Part shown: in pieces, positions 1 through 12,500 of the stretch
How the letters are laid out: each line of letters opens with the position of its first letter
Numbering within the stretch: position 1 is the first letter of the stretch
From: Sweltsa coloradensis
Taxonomy: Eukaryota > Arthropoda > Insecta > Plecoptera > Chloroperlidae
Assembly: GCA_024449915.1 (NCBI GenBank)
Contig: JAMZAV010000152.1
Span: 558,001-622,000, forward strand
Direction of reading: 5' to 3'
DNA: 64,000 nt
Position numbers and translations under genes: made by a program
The notes under the pieces: model-generated
What the model was told of the DNA's origin: nothing
The model's input: only the letters and a program-made list of their open reading frames with translations
Database searches by the model: none

Positions 1-193
1 AAAGTAATATAAAAATATTTCAAGTAATCAAGCATGATCTCAGAATCAGATTCTAATTTATTTTTTGAGAAATAATTTCGAGTGTAGATGGTTAATTCCA
101 GTCAAATTCGGTGTCAAAACTAAAGTTCCGATCTAGAATGCCATTTAAAAAAATATTAATATTGAATAATTTAAAACAGTTTTTGTCTTGCAG

Positions 194-369
194 GCGAGGA
201 TTTCCCTGGGTTATCCGGCATACTCTGGGACAGTCGAGAACCCTCATCCTCGCCCGGTGAAGAATGCGTCTACGTCCATTACCCCTTCAACACCGCCCAT
301 GACTTTGACTGTAGGTACCTGCTGGCAAGTAGTGTGGTTTGCGAGCGGCCACTGAAGAGACCAGCTTGA
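194..369 (+). CDS. Terminal exon of a C-type-lectin-like gene
   Basis: Last coding exon of a gene that begins left of the window. A 3' splice site (TTTTGTCTTGCAG) precedes the exon, which enters in phase 1 and reads 58 codons to a TGA at 367-369. The protein contains SGILWDSREP, then GEECVYVHYPFN, DFDC and finally SSVVCERP. This matches the C-terminal half of a C-type lectin domain: the W..G.PN-like stretch, the E-CV strand and the last two disulfide cysteines before the C-E end. The usual WND calcium-site triplet is replaced by FNTAHD, so canonical sugar binding is doubtful. The gene converges with the minus-strand receptor gene. The closest poly(A) signal is AATAAA at 760-765. The domain call is by motif only. 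Confidence 0.72.
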
Positions 370-1505
370 TGCGGCACATGACTTTTACTGTTGTGTAGGT
401 AGGCCTACTAGCTTAGAGGCAAAGTTGTTCAAACTGTCACTTCCTAGCATAGTTTAGCACAGCATAGTATCGGCATTGAGCCATTGAGGATAGAACCTCC
501 TGAGTGGTTCTATTCTCAATGGTATCAATTTGAACGGAGCATCTCCACTGTCTGTATTCTCAGCCGGACGAAGTTTCATCTGTCAAAGTCTCAATTAACC
601 GAAGTCCCAACTGACTGAAGTTTCAACTGCCAAAGTCTCAACTGATCGAATTCTCAATTCACCAATATCTCAACTACGCATATCTCAATTGACAAAAGAT
701 TCTTTACGTTAGAGGTGACGTTAGGATATCTTTAGACAGAAAGTCAATTTTGACCCCTAAATAAAAAATTACAAAAATAATTCGTGTTTAGAGTCCACCC
801 ACTCAGTCACAAACTGATTTTCAGTAGAGGACGTTAAATTCAAGGCAGACTAAGCCAACCCTGTAGGCACCGACACCATCGACAAGCAAACAATGATCAA
901 CCAAATTATTTAGCTCCATGGTACACTTTCATTTCAAAGCGTTGAAACAAGTAATCATTATTCATTTTACGCATCACGACAACTTGTCTAAAAAGCGATG
1001 ATTCCAAGGTTAGAAAATAATACATTTTCACAAGATATTCAACACATATTTTTTTCCAGATCAGTTAAACATAAGAAACTGTTAAGAGTATTTTATTACA
1101 TGTTTACTTAATATACAATACACTTACATCACGTGATACTTATCAATATCATAGTTACCAATGTATTATTATAAATAAAATATTGAAAATATTGAAAATG
1201 AAAATAAAAATATTGTAAACAATTACGATCAATGTATGGCAATTTACTGTGATGCACGCATAGAATTACTGTTTGTTGGTTTATATTGAAAATACTAAAT
1301 GTTTTCTTAGTATACATAAAAAAAAAATTAAACTGCCTGTGGATTCCACATGTCGTGGAATGTTTTGTTTCTACGCCAGTCTATACCGGAGGCTGGAAGG
1401 ATGGTCAACCCCCTGACAGGAAAAGGATCAGATCCTAGTTCAGGACCTAGCGACCTAGAGCCGACACAGTAGAATTGATTGAGACAGTTGTTACGTTGTA
1501 AAAAC
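370..1505. other. 3' UTR and intergenic spacer between convergent genes
   Basis: AT-rich sequence holding the 3' UTR of the lectin-like gene (AATAAA at 760-765) and probably the far 3' UTR of the minus-strand receptor gene. Imperfect short repeats of the type TCTCAACTGA occur at about 560-690. A SINE tail lies at 781-905. No convincing exon was seen. Confidence 0.5.
781..905 (-). repeat. SINE tail fragment (shared hairpin tail family)
   Basis: Reads TAGAGTCCACCCACTCAG, then the CTGATTTTCAGT hairpin and GGCACCGACACCATCGAC. The same block occurs at about 27280-27395 and 30350-30715, and in diverged form at the end of the tRNA-headed SINEs at 32402, 35541, 40659, 43021 and 59430. No head is present here. 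Confidence 0.6.
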
Positions 1506-1647
1506 AATATCTAAGCTTAATTATAAAACCAAGACTCTTAGACCGGGAAGATATAATTAAACACAAACACACGAACAATAACCACGGTCAGAAAAATAAA
1601 ACACTTACCAAAAAGTGCGTAAATTTTCGGAAGCTCCGCTTCCTTCC

Positions 1648-2617
1648 TCAGACGCGAGGGAACTGACGTCTCTCGGTGTCACGCAGCATCTCCGCTGTGC
1701 GCATCGCCAGCCCTAGTTGCTCGCGCACCACTGGTCTCCAAAGCGGCGGGAAATCCGCACTAGGCTGGCTGACAGCACCAGGAACAAAATCCATTGTTGC
1801 GGCCTCTTTTAGTCTCCTCTTAAAAACATTGGGTTCCTTCAATATGATAGTAACATTTTCCCAATCCACACTAGTTTTACACTCGAAAAGGTGGTCCTTT
1901 AGCTTGTTGGCAGCTCGCGTTCTCCCTTCTATAGTTTTTCTGTGTTCATTCATGCGCACTTGGACAGGCCGCCCCGTCTCACCTATGTAAAACGCGTCAC
2001 AGTTGCAGGGGATCGCATAGACAACGTTCTTGCTGCTTTGAACAGGATCAGGTGGTTTAGTTACCGTGAGAAGGCTTCGCAGGGTTGACGACGATCTAAA
2101 GGCGGTCCTAAGATTGAATTTATTAGCAATACGGCGTAGTTTTTCGGACACCCCTGGTATATACTCGATGGAAAAAGTAGCCGACGGCTTTTCGGTCGTC
2201 TTAGGCCGGGGAACACTGTTTAAAGTTTCAAGAATAAAATGTTTAGGATAGTCATTGGCCTGAAATGCCTTTAAAAGATGATGGTTTTCGTCCGTGAGTG
2301 ATGCAGAGGTTGAGCAAGTGACTGACGCTCTAGCGGCTAGACATTTAATTATTCCGCGTTTTACACTTGTAGGGTGGTTTGAGGTAAAATTCAGGTACTG
2401 GTCAGTATGCGTTTTCTTCCGGAAAACAGAAGTCATGAGTTTTCCGTCGTTAGATCTCCGTAAATTGACGTCTAGAAAGGGCAAGGCTCCGTCCTTCTCT
2501 ACTTCCACAGTGAACTTGATGGACACAGCTTGTTGATTCAGGTGATTTAAATATGTGTCAATATTGTTACTACCGTGCGACCAGATCGCAAAAATATCGT
2601 CAACATATCGTCGCCAA
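1648..2617 (-). pseudogene. Penelope-like RT/GIY-YIG ORF, 5'-truncated copy
   Basis: The open frame runs from the dimer junction to a stop at 1648. It begins inside the reverse-transcriptase palm with YVDDIFAIW (catalytic YVDD codons at 2596-2607), continues through KDGALPFLDV and a His/Lys-rich thumb region, and ends with a GIY-YIG type nuclease: VVYAIPCNC, then FYIGETGRPVQVRMNEHR and HLFEC. The N-terminal finger and most of the palm are missing, so this copy cannot be autonomous. The frame is undamaged over about 320 codons, which points to a fairly recent insertion. Confidence 0.85.
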
Positions 2618-3135
2618 TGTATATACCAGGTGTGTCCGAAAAACTACGCCGTATTGCTAATAAATTCAATCTTAGGACCGCCTTTAGATCGTCGTCAACC
2701 CTGCGAAGCCTTCTCACGGTAACTAAACCACCTGATCCTGGTCAAAGCAGCAAGAACGTTGTCTATGCGAGCCCCTGCAACTGTGACGCGTTTTACATAG
2801 GTGAGACGGGGCGGCCTGTCCAAGTGCGCATGAATGAACACAGAAAAACTATAGAAGGGAGAACGCGAGCTGCCAACAAGCTAAAGGACCACCTTTTCGA
2901 GTGTAAAACTAGTGTGGATTGGGAAAATGTTACTATCATATTGAAGGAACCCAATGTTTTTAAGAGGAGACTAAAAGAGGCCGCAACAATGGATTTTGTT
3001 CCTGGTGCTGTCAGCCAGCCTAGTGCGGATTTCCCGCCGCTTTGGAGACCAGTAATGCGCGAGCAACTACGGCTGGCGACGCGCACAGCGGAGATGCTGC
3101 GTGACACCGAGAGACGTCAGTTCCCTCGCGTCTGA
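2618..3135 (+). pseudogene. Penelope-like GIY-YIG domain, shorter inverted copy
   Basis: Plus-strand counterpart of the left copy, beginning at YIPGVSEKLRR and running through the nuclease domain to the stop at 3133-3135. It differs from the left copy at only a few residues (for example YASPCNC against YAIPCNC). The reverse-transcriptase part is absent. The open frame reads through the dimer junction for 15 further codons by chance. Confidence 0.85.
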
Positions 3136-3289
3136 GGAAGGAAGCGGAGCTTCCGAAAATTTACGCACTTTTTGGTAAGTGTTTTATTTTTCTGACCGTG
3201 GTTATTGTTCGTGTGTTTGTGTTTAATTAATATCTAAGCTATCGTTCTTTCGTTGCAATCGTGTTTTGTCTCCTCGTCGCTAGCTTCAA

Positions 3290-3546
3290 CTAACAGCAAT
3301 CGTCCACCTCGTTTGGCCGCGCGATGTTGAAATCGAGCACTTCGTCAGCCGTGAGAAATCTGACGTCAGAGTCGTCGGACATACTGTTGCGTCCTCCGGC
3401 CGCTCGTCTCCGCCTGACGAGGGCGAACGCCACGACGCCGAAAGCAACGAGGAGTAGCGCGATGCCGCCGACGATACCGATCACAGTCGAGGCGTTGATT
3501 AGGGAGGGTTCTCGTAGAGATTGTTGGGGCTGCTGCCAGAATTTTC
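3290..3546 (-). CDS. Receptor gene exon 10: transmembrane helix and cytoplasmic tail
   Basis: The acceptor GTGTTCTGCAG precedes 3546 and entry is in phase 1. The exon encodes a short juxtamembrane stretch, then the helix [20 protein letters not shown] continuing to ALV, the stop-transfer RRRR, and a tail rich in Asp/Ser ([18 protein letters not shown]) ending VDDCC and TAG. The GxxxGG pattern in the helix could favour helix packing. The tail has acidic and serine residues but no tyrosine motif. The terminal CC could be lipidated, but that is speculation. Confidence 0.88.
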
Positions 3547-6500
3547 CTGCAGAACACAGAATCATTTTCAAGGCTCTGTGATATTATCATTTTCATTACC
3601 CATAGCATTAATTGCCTCGAAAATTAACAATTATTCACAAAAAGCGTTAAACGTATTAATTTTTTTATTTCTACCTATTAAACATTTGGTTTGGCACTAA
3701 AATGCTGCAAAATACATCAAATTGTCATTATGTTTCAATTTAACGATTTTGTTTTGTTAAAAATCTAAATTTAAAACACAAGAAAGACAATTTGGATTGC
3801 AAATCTTCAAAAACATTGTTAACCAAAAATATTTAAAACGTTATATGTCATATTTTAGCGCTATAATAATTTGTCAGTATAGTATAAAAACATCAAAAGA
3901 TTCACAATTTTAACTCGAAAATAAGTAAGGCCATTAACAGTTTTAATTATTTTTTAACACGCTCATCCCTTAATGACAGTGACTTTGCATACAGGCTAGA
4001 ATTTGTAGGTAGGCATGTATTCAGGCTGAAAAAGAAAATTGGGTGACAAGAAAAACATAATATTCTCGTATTATTTCCATTGATTCAATGAAAATTTCTT
4101 ACTAATTCCTCAACAATTTAGCGAAATACACTTGCGTGGCTAGTCAGTTATAAAGTACCTGGATTTCGCTTCGGCTGATCCATTAGTTCTTTTTTCAACA
4201 AATAATCCGTTTCAGCATCTTTTGATTTGTCCCCAGAAGAATTTGGATAGTACATCATTTTGTTTTTCTTTGTTGTCAAGGCAGCTTTGGTTGTGGTGGA
4301 TGGTTTTGTAGGTTTTGGAGTGGTTTTCTTTGGAAAATATGGTTTTCTGGTACGATAGGTTATGGGTTTTCTAATTGTGGTGGGTTTCTTTGGTGTAGTA
4401 GCTTTAGTCGGGGCAGTCGTCGTTTGTTTTTCAACTACAGTAACCTCATCTACTGGTAAGTCTTTCCGTGGCGTAGTTTGAATGTCATCTTGTGTCATCC
4501 TAAGTGTAGAAGAAGACAGATTACGTGTGGTTATTGAAGAAGACAATGTACTTGGTAATGTTTGTAATGTTGATACTTCGTTGACCATAGTCAAACCTAA
4601 CAGGGTTGTGGCTTCGTTAGTTTGTGAAACATACGTTTCACCTTCATTATCTGAAATACTCTCATCAAAAGACGCTGGATTGGAGTCAGTTATGGTATTA
4701 ACCATAAAGTCTGTTTCTGCTTCGTTTAAAGTTGTAGACGGAAATTGGTTAGTGTCCGGCAAATCTGAGGTTCCAGAGTAAGTTTCGTCCTCACTCGTTA
4801 CTATGTTGGTAGTTGGTATTTCGATAAATGATATTTCTGTTGGTATTATAGATGATGATATTTGGTGTTTGAATAGTTGGGTGTTTTGATTTAAGTTGGT
4901 GGTTTTAGTCGTAATGAATGTTGGTGTAGGTGACTTGGGTGGAAAAATTGGATATTGGAACATGTGTGTAAATTCGGGTGGAAATCGGTTCATTGTATTG
5001 GTAGTCGATGTTAATGGTTGAGGTGAGACTGGTAATGTTAAGAGTGGAGAAACGGGTAGGAGTTTAGAGGGTGTTGGAAGGGGTGGTAAAGTAGACGGCG
5101 GAAGAAGGGGTGGCAAAGTAGGGGGTGGTGGAAGGGGTGGCAATGGAGGAGGTGAAGGAAGGGTCGAACGAGGGATGTAGTGGACAGAGACTATGGTTCG
5201 ATGTTCCAATGGTGGTACTACCGGCAGTGGTGTTACCTTGGCTGGAATCAAAGCGATAAGCATTAGCTTAGACTTGTCTTTTTCGGATGTCAATTTCAAA
5301 CAAATTGTAATGTTACAGGATTCATGTCGGTTTAGTAACAAAGAAAGGTAAAATTATTAAATATATTTCAAATTTGTTTAATAATAGTTTATTATATTTT
5401 CGTACTTTGCAAATCAGTTTGTAGGCCTATAACTAGGGATGCAAATTTTCCGGAAATTTTGAGAGCTTGGAAAAAAAACATAAATTTCCGTGTTTTTTTT
5501 CCGAAAAAAACGGAAATTTTGGGAAAATTTGATTTTTGCCTTCCTATGGTATGAATTTTCATAAATTTTATTTTTTCAATTTTCATTAGGTTTAAAGTTT
5601 AATTCTATAACAGTCATTGTGAAACTATGAACCTAAGACCTCCTACTTAGAAGCTTGAGTGTCTGTTGTGACTTGTGATTTAATGTTATTTAAATTCGTG
5701 GCCGTGGTGTACGTGAAACTGATGGAAGTTCATCGGACTCTGACACAGCCAGATACAGAGTAACTTTTTTATCAGTGTACATTTTAAAGTTTTTTAAGTT
5801 GATCATCCGGTAATGTGAATTGCGGACCATTGCCTCGGTTAAATAAACCTAGCCTAAAGACTGAATTAGATGGTATAATGTTTTGTTCAAGATTTATTGA
5901 ATTCAAGGACAAAATATGGTCAAGGTGAAGGAGGTATTGTTGTATTTTATTATCATTGCACATTTTGATTGTGTTTTGTACTTAAATTCAATGGATCTTC
6001 AACGAATCATTGAAACGTCTAATTCAGGCATAAGCAAAATCATCACTCAAGTGGATCCACATTTTTAGTACACTAGTTTATTCTATTATTATTATTAGGC
6101 CTATTTTATTGTGCTAAAAAGAATAAATGAAAAAGTAAAATTGAAAATTTCCCAAAAAAGCCTATTTTTCCGCACCTCAAAGAAAAAAACGAAAAAAACG
6201 TGTGTTTTTTTTCCAAAAAATCCGTTTTTTTCCCAAGCCTTTACATTCCTACCTATAACTGAATTAGATTTAGATAGATGATGAAATAAATGTAGAAAAC
6301 TCAAATGTATTAGAAAGATATACTCAAAACTTTGGATTTTTGGACAATGAGAGGTTAAGAAGTATTTGGAGGGCAGATAAGGAAGGTTAAATGATGTTGT
6401 TTTGTTGAAATGGGACAAAACGCGAAGGAGGAAGAGGAACTAAAAGAGAAAAAAAGAATAAAAAGGAATGGCGATGATGATGTGATAATGATTGTAGGTG

Positions 6501-9500
6501 GAAAGGCAAAAGGAGAAGAAATGGAACAGTGTGGAGGCTTATAAGTTAATGGGTTAAGTCCGAAAAAGTCCATCAGGAAAAAGGTAAAATCGACAAATGA
6601 TTCACTCGCCAAAAGGTCTACTGAAAAGGATTAACATTAAAATAATTATAATAATTACCCATAATGCAATAGGAAGAGTAGTCGGGACAGCACGTGGCGT
6701 TGTCCAGACACCCCACGTGGCAATCACATGTGAGCATTACAGGTGTCTCTACGGTCGACTCATCGTCAGACGATGCAGAGTACTTGGGGTTGCTAGTGCA
6801 TCTTAGACGGCAGCTCTGCGCGTCGTCATACACCTCCCCTCCGCCACCTGAAAGAGTGAGTGACTGACTATGTGTGCAGAAAAGCTTTGGAAATAATGAT
6901 AAAGTAAACAAACGATAATCCGGTCCATTGGTGGTGAAATGCTTGTCATCAACGCAGTATTTTGGAGAAATGAATATATAATATTTATTTCTGCTCACAT
7001 TTTGTACCTTTTAATAAAATAAATAACGAACATTTATGTTGTTATGGTCTTTTTAATTTGATGAGAACATTAAATTACCTGGATGTAACAAAGGGATGGT
7101 GCATGTCATGATCAGAGAACATTTTAACATTTCAAATAATTGTCTCGTACACAAGCTTTGGAAAACACTTCAAACAACTATTTGGTGGCCTATTTACAAT
7201 AAATAAATAATATTCTCCAAAAGGAACATTTACACATTACTTGACACATTGGTGTTAGGCAGAACCTCATTAGGCAATCGATGGTGCTTCAAAGAATTCC
7301 AGAATAAATCCTTGCATAATGCATAAAAACTTGGCTTGTCTAATCTTACCACAGTTCAGCTGATTTTTAGTGCCAAACATCTGCCTGATGAGTCCCTGAG
7401 AGACGAAACGCGCTAGTGCATTAAGGTAACAAACAACTTTTATGCTTCAGTCGTCATCAGCAGGAAAAAGCCCCCCACCCTCCAGGCTGTGCTTTCTGTT
7501 CTCTATTCATTCCAAACCTTTCAACTCTTCTCCAATCTAAACTGTTACAAAACTAGCCAGCTTTCCCACACTTCGTTAGTGAACTTCATTGTCACCTCAC
7601 CTGTTTCTATTTGAGGAGGTAATGACTTTGAAGTGTCTATCGCGGGTTCTACGCAGTCTGTTCCATTTGAGAGGAAGACATCGTCAATGGCTGAGTCGCT
7701 AACGTAGCTCGTACCTCGTACACCCTCCACAATAATCTGAAGGTCAACATAAAAAAGACATAGTTAGCAATTCAAGCAAGGGTACGGTATAAATAAAGAG
7801 TATTGTAATGTTCCACGATTGTACTCGAAAATTCAAACTTAAAGAGGCTGGCCCAGGCATATTTACCAATGGCAAACTTTATCAAATTGAATCAAACGGT
7901 ACGCATACAATTAAAATTTACAAATACAATTACATAACTTCAATACATTAAACAATACAAAAAGTCACACGCCTTACCTGGAAGGGTTTGTTTATCTCTT
8001 CGAGCCTGACTATTCCTCGTAGCCACTGGTTCCCCTGGTCAGCTGACCTTGAGAACAAGGGTTTCAACGAACCAAGGTCAGACCCCTCTGGTTTCTGATA
8101 CACCCGCAAGGAGCCTGAGAACATCCACACACTGTCAGTGTTATATCAGTAGGGTAGGAAGTACATGCTAGAAGTATGTTAAAATTAGGGCTGGGTAATG
8201 ACATATCATTCAATTATCGATATCACACAAAAAATCGATATGGTATCGAAATATCGAAATGTAATTGTTTGTAAAAAGAGTATTAAAAAAATAAAAAAAC
8301 AGGGTTGATGGAATAACCAAAAATTCATTAAACGATTTTTACGATCTCACAATCGCGTTTTATGACCAGGCACCTCCACCATATGTTCCAGCCAGCATTA
8401 ATTTAATTTCAACTCTCCGGCACCTCCATCAAAATTACGAAATATAGCATTTTTGTGCTACTTTCGATATTTCGACATCAAGCCAAATATTAATATCGAA
8501 AATATTCCCACTCATCAATAGCATATCAAAATATCGATATTTTGCCCAGCTCTAGCTATAAGTATATTGGACGTTTGTGCTAGAATTATGTAGAAGAGTC
8601 GTGTTACAGTAACTATGGATCTGCTGACCAAGAGTTTAGGAATGTGCGGTCGGTTTATGCGGGCTTTTGTCAACCAAACTCAAGTAGGTCCCAGACATGT
8701 TCCCAATGACTGCTTGCAATACCAGACCTCGTTTGAAGAAGGCTTAAGTTGTACACCAACAACCAGGTATTGGGAAATAGACTGCCATGGGATGGAGTTC
8801 CGTTGACAAAGCGCGCTTAAACCGATCGCGCATTCCTCAGTTCTACATCAGCAAAGCCATAGTTACAGTATCGCAAAACTATGATCTTCATTTTCTTCTT
8901 AATTTAGTCTTACTCAAATAACGTTAAAATCGATTTCGTGACTGCATATTAATGATCTTACAAAGGACAGGGAGTACTGATACGATGGATTTGATAACTT
9001 GAACAAACTAACCCAAACTTCCACTTCATGTAAGAATCTAAAGCGTTAGATATTTTTGAAGCACTTCATAGCCATATATTAAGAAGGAGCTCTCTAGAAT
9101 GACTATGACGCCAACCTACCCAGTGCTTAATGTGTGGTGGAACGTGGTTATGCACATACCACTACATTTTTCAGAGGTCATAAGGCGTATCACTACCCAT
9201 TTCCCAGATTCAATGGTTGACATTGACATAGTTTTATTCACCGCTATTGTAGATGCATTTGTTTTTTTTTGGATTTGGATATTGCTTTACGTCTCATATT
9301 TATGCAACTTGGCTAATCGAGACGAAGGGAGGGACGTAAGGGATGACGCGGGAGGACAAGGGGTGGACAGGCCTGTGCTGGTCAGAACCAGCCACAAGCG
9401 TATGGGGTGGGCAGTGGTTCCCCCACGTCGTGGTCGTCTCCGTCTGTGTCATCATCCGTCCGTGTTGTCTTTGTCGTCGCCGTCGGGGAGGTAGTCAATG

Positions 9501-12500
9501 GGAAGGGGTTCCCCGACGACGACCCAGAGCTCGCCATTAGTTTCAGGGAGTGAAACTCCCCTATTCACGGGCCAAACCGCGAGAAGGTGTCGAGTTGGAA
9601 TTTGAAGGCCCAGATGCATTTGTTGTTTACTGTTTTACTGTTGTGTAAAATTTCTGGACTTCCCTTGTTTTCACTCAAAAATCTTAAAACTCACCAAATC
9701 AAATCCATAAAATAAAAATTAAAATAAAAACAGGGGCAAGCCCCCAGACCCCATTTTGTCATTGCAAATCCAACATTGAAAAGAAAAAATTAGTAATTTA
9801 TTTTCTCAATCAACCAAATTTTCAGCCATGAAAATATAGTTTTCAATCTGGACAGGTGAGAGAATTTGGTAACCTAAAATAAGTATACACCGGGGGATTA
9901 ATTTGTTAATAATATCTATATGAAGTAGCATGATAGCAACAATACAAACCAACCTGTGGTTGCCCCGAACATGTGATACCAGAAGACGAAGCAGCCGTCC
10001 TCGGAACTAGAAGCCGGGTAGACAGGTGAGAAGAGGCGAGCTGTGTCGTTGACCATCCTAGGACTAGAGGACTCGATGTACATGTAGTACCCTGAGGACA
10101 TCAAGATGAAACTAACTACTGGGTAGGCTGACGTTCTAACCTTAGAGAAGTAATAGTTGGGTAGAGGCAACAAAGTTCGCTCCACCTGAGGCAAACATAA
10201 CAGGCTCGAAGACCGCGTGACTTCGGGCAAAAGATTGGTCTATTTTTTTTCGTGTTGCTCACAAAATTACCCGGCCGTAGAGTACCTCGTGGGTGTCGGA
10301 AAAAATTGTCAAATAAATATCAAGATGAACGTTTTAGTCAGTATGAACTATTTTTAGAGCACTGTTTAGAACGGCTGCCCGAATCATTACCTTGACTTCG
10401 GGCATCGGCCGTCTCGATATGATTGCCTCAGCCGCCGCCATGCAGCGCTATGGGCCATGTTCCCTCTACCCAGCTATTACTTCTCTAAGGTTTGGACGCC
10501 TTCAGTAGAAACATTCAGATTTAATTGTGGGGTTAGAGCCAAGCCAAGAGAAAGTGGACCCCTGTATATTATTGCAGTGTAGGCTCTACAGCCGAAAATT
10601 ATGCTAGCCGGCTAGTAAAGTTACGGCAAAAAATAAAATCTTAATCACAATACTCTGATATCCATATGTTCTATATTGTTTGCAATAACTATTAAAGCAG
10701 ACTAGCATATTATTATTTCTGGTGGAACATCACAGTCAAGTCGACAAGCAGCTTACAGTGGTGAGTGTTAAGCACAACACTCTAAACTCAATGGTATGTT
10801 TGGAAAGCATATAATATGTTAAGTCGCAACGTATAGTATACCACTACCTTTTCCAATACAAATTAAGCACGAGCCACAGCCTACACTCACCGTCTTGTCC
10901 CTTTCCCTTGGTGTGATCGTTGGACGGCCCCGTCCCCACGTGACCAGAGGGCGTGGCATAGTTGGATCGCCTCCAATCAAAGTTGTGCTGCGGGTCTTGC
11001 TTCCAGCCACAGAGATCCTCGCTCTCGAAGTCACAGGAAGTCTCGGGATCTACGTTGTCCACTGAGAAACAACATGGCGGACACTTAATTCACCTTGAGT
11101 GACACACACACTACTAGCCGTCCCCACGTGACCAGAGGGCGTGGCATAGTTGGAACCCTCCAATCAAAGTTGTGCTGCGGGTCTTGCTTCCAGCCACAGA
11201 GATCCTCGCTCTCGAAGTCACAGGAAGTCTCGGGATCTACGTTGTCCACTGAGAAACAACATGGCGGACACTTAATTCACCTTGAGTGACACACACACTA
11301 CTAGCCGTCCCCACGTGACCAGAGGGCGTGGCATAGTTGGAACCCTCCAATCAAAGTTGTGCTGAGGGTCTTGCTTCCAGCCACAGAGATCCTCGCTCTC
11401 GAAGTCACAGGAAGTCTCGGGATCTACGTTGTCCACTGAGAAACAACATGGCGGACACTTAATTCACCTTGAGTGACACACACACTACTAGCCGTCCCCA
11501 CGTGACCAGAGGGCGTGGCATAGTTGGAACCCTCCAATCAAAGTTGTGCTGCGGGTCTTGCTTCCAGCCACAGAGATCCTCGCTCTCGAAGTCACAGGAA
11601 GTCTCGGGATCTACGTTGTCCACTGAGAAACAACATGGCGGACACTTAATTCACCTTGAGTGACACACACACTACTAGCCGTCCCCACGTGACCAGAAGG
11701 CGTGGCATAGTTGGAACCCTCCAATCAAAGTTGTGCTGCGGGTCTTGCTTCCAGCCACAGAGATCCTCGCTCTCGAAGTCACAGGAAGTCTCGGGATCTA
11801 CGTTGTCCACTGAGAAACAACATGGCGGACACTTAATTCACCTTGAGTGACACACACACTACTAGCCGTCCCCACGTGACCAGAGGGCGTGGCATAGTTG
11901 GAACCCTCCAATCAAAGTTGTGCTGCGGGTCTTGCTTCCAGCCACAGAGATCCTCGCTCTCGAAGTCACAGGAAGTCTCGGGATCTACGTTGTCCACTGA
12001 GAAACAACATGGCGGACACTTAATTCACCTTGAGTGACACACACACTACTAGCCGTCCCCACGTGACCAGAGGGCGTGGCATAGTTGGAACGCCTCCAAT
12101 CAAAGTTGTGCTGCGGGTCTTGCTTCCAGCCACAGAGATCCTCGCTCTCGAAGTCACAGGAAGTCTCGGGATCTACGTTGTCCACTGAGAAACAACATGG
12201 CGGACACTTAATTCACCTTGAGTGACACACACACTACTAGCCGTCCCCACGTGACCAGAGGGCGTGGCATAGTTGGAACCCTCCAATCAAAGTTGTGCTG
12301 CGGGTCTTGCTTCCAGCCACAGAGATCCTCGCTCTCGAAGTCACAGGAAGTCTCGGGATCTACGTTGTCCACTGAGAAACAACATGGCGGACACTTAATT
12401 CACCTTGAGTGACACACACACTACTAGCCGTCCCCACGTGACCAGAGGGCGTGGCATAGTTGGAACCCTCCAATCAAAGTTGTGCTGCGGGTCTTGCTTC

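Larger units (their letters stand above)
1518..3228. mobile_element. Penelope-like retroelement, inverted dimer with 12-bp target duplication
   Basis: Two copies of the 3' part of a Penelope-like element meet head to head at about 2617. The left copy (minus) is longer; the right copy (plus) matches it almost exactly as an inverted repeat from about 1555 to 2170. The 12-bp sequence AATATCTAAGCT lies on both sides (1506-1517 and 3229-3240) and marks the target duplication. Penelope-like elements encode a reverse transcriptase fused to a GIY-YIG nuclease and often integrate as partial tandem or inverted dimers, so the arrangement fits. The element lies 50 bp downstream of the receptor gene stop codon. 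Confidence 0.85.

Noticed and set aside
1676..2536. Plus-strand frames opposite the Penelope-like ORF
   Set aside because: Antisense shadows; the minus-strand frame has YVDD and GIY-YIG residues.
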